Source: an uncultured Faecalibacterium sp.
GTDB taxonomy: Bacteria > Bacillota > Clostridia > Oscillospirales > Ruminococcaceae
Direction of reading: 5' to 3'
DNA: 64,000 bases
Assembly (NCBI GenBank): GCA_934513205.1
Contig: CAKSWU010000005.1
Coordinates: 1 to 64,000 of the forward strand
Shown: piece after piece, positions 24,803 to 35,325 of the stretch
Position numbering within the stretch: the stretch's first letter is position 1
Layout: each line of letters begins with the position of its first letter
Notes under the pieces: generated by a model
Databases searched by the model: none
What the model was told of the DNA's origin: nothing
The model's input: only the letters and a program-made list of their open reading frames with translations
Translations under genes and position numbers: made by a program

Positions 24803-25651
24803 TTGATACATCCTGTTGAACCCAAAAAAGTTCTCTGCATCCACGATCTGTCCGGCATGGGCCGGTGCAGCCTTGCGGTGATCCTTCCGGTGCTGTCAGT
24901 CATGGGCATACAGCCTGTGGCCTTGCCCACCGTAGTGCTTTCCACTCATACCGGCGGCTTTGGTCAGCCGGTCCGACTGGATGGGTGCAGCTACGGCAGT
25001 CAGGCACTGGAGCACTACCACCAGCTTGGTGTAGGATTTGACTGCATCTATACCGGCTATCTGGGCGGCGAGGAGCAGGTCTCTCTGGCGGAAAAAGCCT
25101 TTGCCCTCTGGCCCTCTGCCCACAAGGTCGTAGACCCGGTGATGGCAGACAACGGCAAGCCCTATGCCACAGTCACCCCCGCCCTTGTGGACCGCATCCG
25201 CAGTCTGTGCCGGGCCGCAGACCTGATCCTGCCCAACTACACCGAGGCGCAGCTTCTGCTGCAGCGGCAGCCCGCCATGGACCCGCTGGAGGACGCCGAT
25301 GCGCAGGCGCTGGCGGATGAGCTGACTGCCATTGCCCCCGGGGCGGTCGTCACCGGCCTGCCGCTGGGCAAGTACATCGGCTGCGCAGGCAGCGGCAGCG
25401 ACCGTTTTCTGATCAAAAAGCTGCACATCAGCCGCAGCTTCCCCGGCACCGGGGACCTGTACGGTGCCGTGCTTCTCGGCTCGCTGCTGCAGGGCAACGC
25501 CCTCAGCGCCGCCGCCGACAACGCTGCCGAGTTCGTGGCACTGGCCATCCAGAGCACCCCGCCCCAGCAGGATACCCGCTTTGGCGTCTGGTTCGAGCCC
25601 CTGCTGCCCCGGCTTTGCCCGGTCCGGGAAACTGAGGAGGCCGCAGGATGA
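24803..25651 (+). CDS. Pyridoxal/pyridoxamine kinase family protein
   Basis: 282 residues if started at the TTG at 24803, nine bases after AAGGAGG; the in-frame ATG at 24776 lies before the ribosome site and is unlikely. Ribokinase-fold kinase of the PdxK/PdxY type: IHDLSGMGRCSLAVILPVL near the N-terminus, VVDPVMADNGKPY, LPNYTEAQLLL and the C-terminal GTGDLYGAVLLGSLLQG anion-hole loop. It would phosphorylate B6 vitamers. Its stop overlaps trmL by four bases (ATGA). Confidence 0.88.
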   Translation: MIHPVEPKKVLCIHDLSGMGRCSLAVILPVLSVMGIQPVALPTVVLSTHTGGFGQPVRLDGCSYGSQALEHYHQLGVGFDCIYTGYLGGEEQVSLAEKAFALWPSAHKVVDPVMADNGKPYATVTPALVDRIRSLCRAADLILPNYTEAQLLLQRQPAMDPLEDADAQALADELTAIAPGAVVTGLPLGKYIGCAGSGSDRFLIKKLHISRSFPGTGDLYGAVLLGSLLQGNALSAAADNAAEFVALAIQSTPPQQDTRFGVWFEPLLPRLCPVRETEEAAG

Positions 25652-26154
25652 ACGAAAAACCAACTTTAAACATCGTTCTGGTGGAGCCCCGCATCCCGCA
25701 GAACACCGGCAACGTAGCCCGCACCTGCGCCTGCACGGCCTGCCGTCTGCATCTGGTGGGGCCCATGGGCTTTGCCATTGACGACAAAAAGCTCAAGCAC
25801 GCCGGGCTGGACTACTGGCACTATCTGGACATTACCTACTACGACGGCCTTGCGGACTTTTTTGCCCGCAACGACGGACCCTATTACTACTTTACCACCA
25901 AAGCCCCCCAGCGCTACACCGATGTGCAGTACCCGGACGGCAGCTATCTGGTGTTTGGGCGGGAGGATGCCGGCCTGCCGGAGGCACTGCTTGCCGCCAA
26001 TCAGGAGCACTGCATCCGGATGCCCATGCGGGACACCTGCCGCAGCCTGAATTTGTCCAACAGTGTGGCTGTGGGGGTGTACGAAGTGTTGCGCCAGTGG
26101 GATTTTCCCGAGCTGCTGGACCACGGGCACCTACGAGATTACGAATGGAAATGA
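25648..26154 (+). CDS. trmL: tRNA (cytidine/uridine-34-2'-O)-methyltransferase TrmL
   Basis: 168 residues, SPOUT fold. Start LNIVLVEPRIPQNTGNVARTCACTACRLHLVGPMGF is the family hallmark. FGREDAGLPEALL and the knot block RSLNLSNSVAVGVYEVLRQ complete the SAM site. It methylates the wobble nucleotide of leucine tRNAs. The gene overlaps the preceding kinase gene by ATGA and is followed eight bases later by the degV-like gene, so the three are translated from one message. Confidence 0.95.
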   Translation: MNEKPTLNIVLVEPRIPQNTGNVARTCACTACRLHLVGPMGFAIDDKKLKHAGLDYWHYLDITYYDGLADFFARNDGPYYYFTTKAPQRYTDVQYPDGSYLVFGREDAGLPEALLAANQEHCIRMPMRDTCRSLNLSNSVAVGVYEVLRQWDFPELLDHGHLRDYEWK

Positions 26155-26162
26155 GGCACATT

Positions 26163-27035
26163 ATGAGCAAAATCGCAATTTTGACCGATTCCTCCTGCGA
26201 TATCCCGCAGGAACTGGCTGAAAAATACGGCATCGACATTATGAGCTTCCACATCCTGCTGGATGATGTGGACTATGTTGAGCGGGAAAGCTGCACCAGT
26301 GAGGAGTTCTACGATAAGATGCGCGCCGCCAAGGGCGTGCCCTCCACCGCCGCCATCACCCCCATCCAGTTCTGCGAAAAATACTGTCAGTATGTGGACG
26401 AGGGCTACACGGATGTCATCCATGTGCCCATCAACAAGTCCGGCTCCTCCACCTACAACAACGCCCTGATGGCGCAGGGCATGCTGCGGGAGGAGCGCCC
26501 GGAGCATCACCTGAACATCCATCTGCTGGACCCCCACACCTACTCCATGGTGTTTGGCTGGTATCTGTGCGAGATGGCACGCAAGCTGCAGAACGGCGCA
26601 GAGATCCGCCACGTCATCCACGAATTTGAACGGCAGATGAACTGCATGGAGGTCGTGCTGGGGCCTTACAGCCTGAGGCAGATGAAAAAGAGCGGCCGCA
26701 TCTCCGCAGCTGCTGCCGTCATGGGTGAACTGATGGGCGTGCGTCCCATCATTACCCTGATCGACGGCAAGACCAAGGTAGAGGCCAAGGTGCGCGGCGA
26801 TGACAAGGTGGTGCCCGCCATGGTGGATCTGTGCCGGAAGCGCAGCGAAGGCGTGGAAAATTTTGAGTATATGATCGGTCACACCAACATCCCGCAGGCC
26901 GAAGATCTGGAAAAAGCCTGCCGCAAGGCTTTTGGCAAGCCGCCGCTGGCCGTGTTTGAGCTGGGCGGCGTGGTCTCTGCCAACACCGGCCCCGACACAG
27001 TGGCGCTGGTGTACACCGGACACCCGCGCGGATAA
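26163..27035 (+). CDS. DegV family fatty-acid-binding protein
   Basis: 290 residues from the ATG at 26163. IAILTDSSCDIPQELAEKYGIDIMSFHILLDD is the standard DegV start; the loop AKGVPSTAAITPIQF and the C-terminal IGHTNIPQAEDLEKACRK fit the family. DegV (FakB-like) proteins hold a fatty acid; with FakA they deliver exogenous fatty acids for phosphorylation. No fakA is in the window. Third gene of the kinase-trmL-degV run, ended by a strong terminator. Confidence 0.93.
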   Translation: MSKIAILTDSSCDIPQELAEKYGIDIMSFHILLDDVDYVERESCTSEEFYDKMRAAKGVPSTAAITPIQFCEKYCQYVDEGYTDVIHVPINKSGSSTYNNALMAQGMLREERPEHHLNIHLLDPHTYSMVFGWYLCEMARKLQNGAEIRHVIHEFERQMNCMEVVLGPYSLRQMKKSGRISAAAAVMGELMGVRPIITLIDGKTKVEAKVRGDDKVVPAMVDLCRKRSEGVENFEYMIGHTNIPQAEDLEKACRKAFGKPPLAVFELGGVVSANTGPDTVALVYTGHPRG

Positions 27036-27099
27036 CACACGATTTTAATAGCCTCCGCTTTCGCTCTGGTTATTTCAGCGGTAATTTTGTTTTTATTTT

Positions 27100-27140
27100 G
27101 AGGTTCCGAAAAGCCTGTGGGCTTTTCGGAACCTCTTTTT
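27100..27140 (+). terminator. Terminator of the pdxK-like/trmL/degV unit
   Basis: 16-bp perfect stem (GAGGTTCCGAAAAGCC and its complement) with TGTG loop and TTTTT after it. Confidence 0.93.
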
Positions 27141-27195
27141 CACCGGAAAGGTCCAAGCCAAAACCTGCATCTGTACCCGATTCTGCGGAAATTCG

Positions 27196-27224
27196 TTGCA
27201 ATTTGCCAGAATTTATGCTATACT
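27196..27224 (+). promoter_or_regulatory. Promoter of the preQ1 riboswitch-queT unit
   Basis: TTGCAA, 17-base spacer, TATACT, ending 40 bases before the aptamer. Together with the riboswitch and the terminator at 27100 it fills the 333-base gap between genes. Confidence 0.65.
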
Positions 27225-27264
27225 CCCTTCTGCTGTGCTTTTTTGTGCAGTATCCTCAAAGAGC

Positions 27265-27361
27265 AACTTAGGATTTTAGGCTCCCCGGTGTCACTCGAGC
27301 GGCACTGGGACAAACCCACAGGGGCTGGCGGTCCTGTGCGGTCAAAATCTTTCCGCCGGAG
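27265..27361 (+). promoter_or_regulatory. PreQ1 class III riboswitch
   Basis: Leader of queT. The blocks AACTTAGGATTTTAGGCTCC near the 5' end, the central CCGG-type stem-loop, ACAAACCCACAGG, and the 3' GGCGG...CCGCCGGAG helix match what I recall of the class III preQ1 aptamer from Faecalibacterium. The 3' helix pairs GGCGG (27327-27331) with CCGCC (27353-27357) and takes in the first bases of the Shine-Dalgarno GGAG (27358-27361), seven bases before the queT ATG. Ligand binding would thus shut translation of the preQ1 transporter. Class assigned from memory of the consensus and gene context. Confidence 0.85.
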
Positions 27362-27368
27362 TATTGTT

Positions 27369-27896
27369 ATGAATCAGAATCTTTCTGTCCGTAAACTGGT
27401 GCGCTGCGGCGTGGTCGCAGCCATTTATGTGGTGCTGTGCATGGCCCTGCAGCCGCTGTCCTACGGCGCAGTGCAGGTGCGCGTGGCGGAGGCACTGTGC
27501 CTGCTGCCGGTGTTCGGCGCCGAGTACATCGTGGGCGTGGTGCTGGGGTGCTTCCTTGCCAATCTGCTGGGTTCCACCATCGTGGACGTCATTTTCGGCA
27601 CCCTTGCCACCCTGCTGGCCTGCCTTGTCACCTACAAGCTGCGCAATGTGCGCTTCAAGGGTCTGGCCCTTGCCGCCAGCCTGCCGCCGGTGCTGTTCAA
27701 TGCCGTCATCATCGGCATTGAGATCGCGGTGATGTTCCCGGACCCCACCTCCAGCGCCCCCATCTGGCTGGCCTGCATCACCAACGGCATCTCGGTGGGC
27801 ATTGGCGAACTGATCAGCTGCACCGTTCTGGGCGTTGCGCTGGTCAAGCTGATCGAATCCAACGCCGCACTGCGCAGCCTGTTTGCCGCAGAATGA
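27369..27896 (+). CDS. queT: QueT-family queuosine precursor transporter
   Basis: 175 residues, about five membrane helices. The QueT signature ALQPLSYGAVQVRVAEALCLLPVFGAEYIVGVVLGCFLANLLGS is clear. It is probably the substrate-binding S component of an ECF transporter for preQ1 or queuine. The ATG at 27369 sits seven bases after the riboswitch-controlled GGAG. No ECF energising module is in the window. A HAD hydrolase follows 23 bases later and may be co-transcribed, placing it under the same riboswitch at the transcript level. Confidence 0.92.
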   Translation: MNQNLSVRKLVRCGVVAAIYVVLCMALQPLSYGAVQVRVAEALCLLPVFGAEYIVGVVLGCFLANLLGSTIVDVIFGTLATLLACLVTYKLRNVRFKGLALAASLPPVLFNAVIIGIEIAVMFPDPTSSAPIWLACITNGISVGIGELISCTVLGVALVKLIESNAALRSLFAAE

Positions 27897-27919
27897 TGTT
27901 CCGATAAGGGAGGGACCCC

Positions 27920-28570
27920 ATGCAGCCAAACGGTATGATCTTCTGGGACTGGAACGGCACCCTGATGGACGATGTGGACTTTACCCACGGATGCCTGAAC
28001 TGGATGCTCCGGACCCATGGCTATGCCCAGCAGTACGATCTGGCGGCTTACCGGGAGCTGTTCGGTTTTCCCATCGAGGAATACTACCGCCGCGCCGGTT
28101 TTGATTTTTCGCAGCATCCCTATCCGGAGCTGGCAAAACGATTCATGGAGCACTACAACGCCGGGGTGGACGGCTGTCCGCCGTCGCCCCACGCCGTCCA
28201 GACCCTGACCGCGCTCTGCCGTCAGGGCTGGCGGCAGAGCGTGCTGTCCGCCTCCCGCCGGGACTACCTGATCGAGCAGGTGTCTGCGCGGGGTCTGCAA
28301 GGCTTTTTCACCGAGTTGCTCGGCCTTACAGACATCTACGGCGTCAGCAAGGTGCAGACCGGTCAGCGCTGGCTGGAGCAGAGCGGCCTTGCCCCCGGTG
28401 ACTGCGTCATGGTCGGTGACACCGATCACGATGCGGCAGTGGCAAAGGCCATGGGCACAAAATGCGTGCTCTACACCGGCGGGCATCAGTCCCGCCGCCG
28501 GCTGGAAGCCGTCTGCCCCAACGTCATCGACGATCTGGCGCAGCTGCCGGAACTGCTGGAATCGCTTTAA
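27920..28570 (+). CDS. HAD-superfamily hydrolase (phosphoglycolate-phosphatase-like)
   Basis: 216 residues. Motif I reads DWNGTL (residues 10-15), motif II SASRRD, motif IV GDTDHD, in the order of a class I HAD with an alpha-helical cap. The second acidic position of motif I, usually Asp as general acid/base, is Asn here, as in a known sub-branch of putative phosphatases. Substrate unknown. Co-transcribed with queT by position (23-base gap, GGGAGGG ribosome site), so a link to queuosine precursor handling is possible but unproven. Confidence 0.85.
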   Translation: MQPNGMIFWDWNGTLMDDVDFTHGCLNWMLRTHGYAQQYDLAAYRELFGFPIEEYYRRAGFDFSQHPYPELAKRFMEHYNAGVDGCPPSPHAVQTLTALCRQGWRQSVLSASRRDYLIEQVSARGLQGFFTELLGLTDIYGVSKVQTGQRWLEQSGLAPGDCVMVGDTDHDAAVAKAMGTKCVLYTGGHQSRRRLEAVCPNVIDDLAQLPELLESL

Positions 28571-28582
28571 AACAAAAAACAG

Positions 28583-28637
28583 AAAAACAGGCACTGCCGT
28601 GTCCCCGTTGTAAGAGGGACCGCAGTGCCTGTTTTTT
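28583..28637. terminator. Bidirectional terminator
   Basis: ACAGGCACTGC pairs with GCAGTGCCTGT around an inner CCC/GGG stem, A run before and T run after, between the convergent HAD and repeat-protein genes. Confidence 0.85.
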
Positions 28638-28668
28638 CTATTATGTTTATCTTCCGGTCATGTGCCGG

Positions 28669-30675
28669 TCAGAGCAGCAGATCCCTGCGCTGCATGTCAT
28701 TTACAAGCAGCTGCGCGCCCTGCCTTGTGACGGTCAATTCAAACCTGCCGTCACTGCCCATTGCCTCCAGCAGCGGGGCCACTGCCACGCGGGCCGTGCC
28801 CTGCGGCGTAACAAATTCAAGGATCTGTACCCCCTGCTCCAGCAGCTTTTTCAGCGTGGCAGTCGAACCGAGCAGCGTTGCCGCCTCTTCGTAATCCAAT
28901 GTAACCGTCAGCGTATGACCGCTCTGGCTGGTTTCAAAGGAAAGCTCCTCATTTTCTGCGTCCCGCACATGCAGGCGCGGATCTTCTTCCGTGCCGAGTG
29001 CCGGAATGATGCGCTTCTCGGTTGCATTGCAGTACAGGCACCGGCGTTCTTCTTCTCCGGCTGTGGTTTCCGTTGCCTCGATCACCACATACCAGCTGCC
29101 AAATTCGTGACCGCCTCTGGCGGGAATGATCTCCTGCTTGGTCAAAACCGTATTGCACACGCTGCAGTGACTGCCTTCCGTCAGGCCCGTTTCGGTACAG
29201 GTCGCTGCCACGGCGGCATCCGTCACCGGCTTATGGCCTGCGGCAGGGATCACTTCCTGCTTGGTCAAAATCGTGTTGCACACGCTGCAGTGGCTGCCTT
29301 CCGTCAGGCCCGTTTCAGTGCAGGTCGCTGCCACGGCGGCATCCGTCACCGGCTTATGGCCCGTTGCAGGGACAGCTGGGTCGTCCACTTCTTTTTCTCC
29401 ATAGAATTTCTGTCCGCCCAGCGGCACGGTGACCGAATAGACCCATTTTCTGCCTGTCGTGCAGGTTGCATTTATCGTTCGCCAGATGGCAACGTTGTTT
29501 GCAACTTCCGAGATCGTGTTCCCGCAATTCTGGCACCGCGCAGAAACCGTCACCTTAGCAAAGCCGCCATCTTCCGGGATGTTCCAGTCCCAGACCGTCT
29601 CAGCATCTTCCGCCACAGCATGACCGGTGGCCGGGATGCTCGTCTGCTCCTTCTGGACCCAATTGCACACCGAGCAGTGGCTGCCTTCCGTCAGGCCGTT
29701 CTCGGTGCAGGTAGCCGCCTTGGCGGCATCGGTGACAAAGGTGTGCCCCTTGGCGGGCACTTCCTGCTGCTCCACCAGAACTTCTTTGCACACACTGCAG
29801 TGGCTGCCCTCGGTCTTGCCCGCTTTGGTGCAGGTAGCCGCAACCGCGGGGTCTACTACCGGAGTGTGGCCCTTGGCCTTGATAATTTCAGATTCCTGTA
29901 CGATTTGTTTGCAGTTATTGCATATTTTTTGACTTGTCCATCCGTCTTTGGTACAGGTTGCAGCTTGTTCCTTTTTACTGACACGAACATCCAGATGCCC
30001 GCTGGCCGGGATCTCTTTCTGTTCTTCCAGCACCGTATTGCAGTAAAGGCAATGACTGCCACTGGTCAGACCGGGCTTTGTACAGGTTGCCGCTTTGCCG
30101 TTGTCTCTGATTGGAAAATGGTCTGTCTTTGTGTTCGGCACTTCCACGGTAGTAGCGGGCGAATATGATCTGCCGCCCAACACAACACCGCTGATCGTAT
30201 AGGTCACTTCTTCATTCGACTGACAGGTCGGTTTTTTCGTAGTTTTGTATCCGATGCTGTAGGCTTCCCTTGTAAACTCCTGATGGCAGTCCATGCAGAC
30301 AGCCTTTCCTGCCACACTTGCAAAGCCCTTTCCGTTTGCATTGTTCCAGGTCCAGCTCACTTCATCCGGCATGTTATGGGTCGTACCGGTATATTTATGC
30401 CCGCAGGTGGGGCAAGTCGCCGTTTCTGTGCATTTGGTCGGCATTGTCACATCGCAGGGCACATAGGCACCATACGTCTCCTGGTTGCAGTCGCCGCATT
30501 TGTATATACACCGGTGTTCTCCATTGCGCCGGTTTGTGCGTGTCACAGAGATGTTTGTACTATGACAGTACGAACATTCTGTCACCGTACCATCATCGCC
30601 AACCGCTGTTACCGGCACCAGCAGTGCCGCCAGCAAAAAAACGGTCAGCAGGCCATGCAGGATTCTCTTGTTCAT
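28669..30675 (-). CDS. Secreted cysteine-rich repeat protein
   Basis: 668 residues with a signal peptide (about 1-25). The body is built of imperfect cysteine-containing modules of about 41 residues, of the form GHxxVxDxAxAATCTxxGxTEGSHCSVCxxVLxxQExIPA, at least five recognisable copies with diverged ones before them. Each has a TCT cysteine plus a CxxC pair, suggestive of metal binding. An N-terminal part carries further CxxC pairs. The last 90 residues form a separate domain without cysteine. No LPxTG or membrane anchor is seen. Similar modules occur in large surface proteins of gut Firmicutes, with unknown function. The promoter contains a homopolymer tract. Confidence 0.85.
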   Translation of the reverse strand: MNKRILHGLLTVFLLAALLVPVTAVGDDGTVTECSYCHSTNISVTRTNRRNGEHRCIYKCGDCNQETYGAYVPCDVTMPTKCTETATCPTCGHKYTGTTHNMPDEVSWTWNNANGKGFASVAGKAVCMDCHQEFTREAYSIGYKTTKKPTCQSNEEVTYTISGVVLGGRSYSPATTVEVPNTKTDHFPIRDNGKAATCTKPGLTSGSHCLYCNTVLEEQKEIPASGHLDVRVSKKEQAATCTKDGWTSQKICNNCKQIVQESEIIKAKGHTPVVDPAVAATCTKAGKTEGSHCSVCKEVLVEQQEVPAKGHTFVTDAAKAATCTENGLTEGSHCSVCNWVQKEQTSIPATGHAVAEDAETVWDWNIPEDGGFAKVTVSARCQNCGNTISEVANNVAIWRTINATCTTGRKWVYSVTVPLGGQKFYGEKEVDDPAVPATGHKPVTDAAVAATCTETGLTEGSHCSVCNTILTKQEVIPAAGHKPVTDAAVAATCTETGLTEGSHCSVCNTVLTKQEIIPARGGHEFGSWYVVIEATETTAGEEERRCLYCNATEKRIIPALGTEEDPRLHVRDAENEELSFETSQSGHTLTVTLDYEEAATLLGSTATLKKLLEQGVQILEFVTPQGTARVAVAPLLEAMGSDGRFELTVTRQGAQLLVNDMQRRDLLL
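29132..29377 (-). repeat. Tandem 123-bp coding repeat, two nearly identical copies
   Basis: Within the cysteine-rich gene, the stretch starting TCCTGCTTGGTCAAAA at 29132 recurs at 29255. The 123-bp period (41 codons) has few differences, mostly silent, suggesting recent duplication or homogenisation. Confidence 0.85.
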
Positions 30676-30734
30676 CGTGTACCTCCTTTGAACTTTTGGG
30701 TGGTCAGGTCCGCCCGCTGCTCTGCTTTTCCACT

Positions 30735-30762
30735 ATTTTACCGGGGGGGGGTACATTATCAA
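30735..30762 (-). promoter_or_regulatory. Promoter of the repeat surface protein with a C9 spacer tract (candidate phase-variable switch)
   Basis: On the minus strand: TTGATA (30757-30762), a 16-base spacer containing nine consecutive C (30743-30751), then TAAAAT (30735-30740). Both boxes match consensus in 5 of 6 positions. The start codon is 60 bases downstream, after AAAGGAGG. Slippage of the tract by one base would make the spacer 15 or 17. Confidence 0.7.
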
Positions 30763-30953
30763 GCGGTTTCGCGCAATTTTGTCGCTTTACCGAATTTGAT
30801 CGTCAAAAACTGTTATTTTTTACCAAACGACGCACACCCACTGTTTCTATGGACTCTCTTGTCAAAAAAGCATCTTCCACCGGTATTTTTCATGCGACGC
30901 GCGCGAATTTACAGAAAATTCATGCAAAACCGGGCTAAAATAGCCTTGCGGGT

Positions 30954-30982
30954 TTGACGCATCTGCCGCTTTGGTGTATCAT
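30954..30982 (+). promoter_or_regulatory. Promoter of secA
   Basis: TTGACG, 17-base spacer, TATCAT, 72 bases before the secA ATG. The 379-base gap between the repeat-protein gene and secA holds the two divergent promoters and no further gene that I can support. Confidence 0.75.
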
Positions 30983-31054
30983 ATAGGAGTATTGTTATGT
31001 CCATTTTTCCGGGAGCAGTCTCTGCCCCGAATTCTGATCTATGAGGTGTGACCA

Positions 31055-33895
<2,841 letters not shown>

Positions 33896-33903
33896 GTAGA
33901 AAG

Positions 33904-34031
33904 GGACCCTCTCCGTCACAGCTGTCGCTGTGCCGCCTCTCCCGCAGGACGAGGTTTTGCAGAAACCAACCTTGTTTTCTCAAAAGTCCCCTGTTGGGGT
34001 CGGCATTGCAAGCTAAGGGCGGCGAGGGTCC
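33904..34031. repeat. Imperfect palindromic intergenic repeat
   Basis: 128 bases bounded by GGACCCTC and GAGGGTCC, with CTCCGTCACAGC and a TGTCGCTGTG-type hairpin inside. It shares the CCCTCTCCGTCA end with the element at 61652. It lies between secA and the M20 gene, with no reading frame of note. Confidence 0.6.
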
Positions 34032-34060
34032 TCTTTATAAATCAAGAAGGAGTTGATTTT

Positions 34061-35278
34061 GTGATCACACCGGAAGAACTGCTGAACACCGCCAAAGCGT
34101 TGGAGCCTCAGCTGCGCGAATGGCGGCGCACGCTGCACCGTCACCCGGAGGTGGGCTTTGATCTGCCCCAGACGAAAGCCCTTGTCAAGAAAGCCCTGAC
34201 CGAGATGGGCTACGTCCCGCAGGACTGCGGCAGATGCGGCGTCATTGCCCTTGCCGGAGGCAGGCGTCCCGGCAAGGTGATCCTGCTGCGGGGCGACATG
34301 GATGCGCTGCCCCTGCAGGAGGAGTCCGGCGAGGAATTTGCCTCGGAACTGCCCGGCAAAATGCACGGCTGCGGTCACGACATGCACACCGCCATGATGC
34401 TGGGTGCCGCAAAGCTGCTCAAGGAGCACGAGAACGAGATCGAGGGCACGGTCAAGCTGGAGTTCCAGCCCGCGGAAGAGATCTTTCAGGGTTCCCCGGA
34501 CATGATCGCCCACGGTCTGCTGGAGAACCCCAAGGTGGACGCCGCCGCCATGTTCCATGTGCTGGCAGGCATGCCTATCCCCTCCGGCACGGTGCTGGTG
34601 CCCGGCGGCGGCATCACCATGGCAAGCTGCGAGCAGTATCACATCACGGTCCACGGCAAGGGCGGTCACGGCTCCATGCCCAATGCCTGCATCGACCCCA
34701 TCACCACGGCGGCACACATCCACATTGCCCTGCAGGAGATCAACAGCCGTGAGCTGGACCCTGCCGGGTTCGGGGTGTTCACCACCGGACGGTTCGAGGC
34801 AGGCAAAGCGTCCAACGTGATCCCGGATTCCGCCGATATGTGGGGCACCATCCGCACCGTGGACCCGGAGCAGAAGGTCAGCGCCCAGATCCGCCAGCGC
34901 ATGACCGAGATCGCCCAGAGCATTGCCGCCGCCTACCGCTGCACCGCCGAGGTGACCTTCAGCGACTACTGCCCCTGCATGGTGGTGGACAAGCCGCTGG
35001 CAGGCGATGCCCTGACCTATATGACCGAGCTGCTGGGCAAGGGTGCCATGGACATGACCCCGCTCACCGGCGGCAAGCCCGGCGGCGGCAGCGAGGACTT
35101 TGCCTTCGTCAGCCACGAAGTGCCCACCGTCAGTATGTTCCTGACCGCCGGCAACGCCAAAGAGGGCTATGTTTACGGGCAGCACCATCCTAAGGTACGC
35201 TTTGACGACAGCGTGCTGTTCAAAGGCGCTGCCGCCTACGCCTATCTGGCACTGCGCTGGCTGGCAGACCACCAGTAA
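34061..35278 (+). CDS. M20-family amidohydrolase/peptidase
   Basis: 405 residues with a GTG start eight bases after AGAAGGAG. Zinc peptidase M20D type (hippurate hydrolase, N-acyl-amino-acid or N-acetyldiaminopimelate deacetylase branch). RRTLHRHPEVGF, GDMDALPL and MHGCGHDMHTAMMLGAAKLL provide metal ligands; EFQPAEE carries the catalytic Glu and the dimerisation domain GKGGHGSMPN follows. Ends with PGGGSEDFAF and QHHPKVRFDD. Substrate cannot be decided. Monocistronic between the repeat and a strong terminator. Confidence 0.92.
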   Translation: MITPEELLNTAKALEPQLREWRRTLHRHPEVGFDLPQTKALVKKALTEMGYVPQDCGRCGVIALAGGRRPGKVILLRGDMDALPLQEESGEEFASELPGKMHGCGHDMHTAMMLGAAKLLKEHENEIEGTVKLEFQPAEEIFQGSPDMIAHGLLENPKVDAAAMFHVLAGMPIPSGTVLVPGGGITMASCEQYHITVHGKGGHGSMPNACIDPITTAAHIHIALQEINSRELDPAGFGVFTTGRFEAGKASNVIPDSADMWGTIRTVDPEQKVSAQIRQRMTEIAQSIAAAYRCTAEVTFSDYCPCMVVDKPLAGDALTYMTELLGKGAMDMTPLTGGKPGGGSEDFAFVSHEVPTVSMFLTAGNAKEGYVYGQHHPKVRFDDSVLFKGAAAYAYLALRWLADHQ

Positions 35279-35284
35279 CCATTA

Positions 35285-35325
35285 AAAATACCGGAAACGA
35301 TCGCGATCGTTTCCGGTATTTTTTG
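35285..35325. terminator. Bidirectional terminator, perfect 38-base palindrome
   Basis: AAAATACCGGAAACGATCG followed directly by its exact reverse complement, then TTTT on the plus strand and a T run on the minus strand. It ends both the M20 gene and the cinA operon, whose last stop lies at its edge. Confidence 0.9.

Noticed and set aside
29132..29377. CRISPR-like repeat
   Set aside because: The repeat unit is 123 bp, in frame, and encodes protein modules; there are no spacers.
30743..30751. C9 tract as a simple sequencing or assembly error
   Set aside because: Cannot be excluded from one sequence, but its exact position inside a good promoter spacer makes it worth keeping as a finding.
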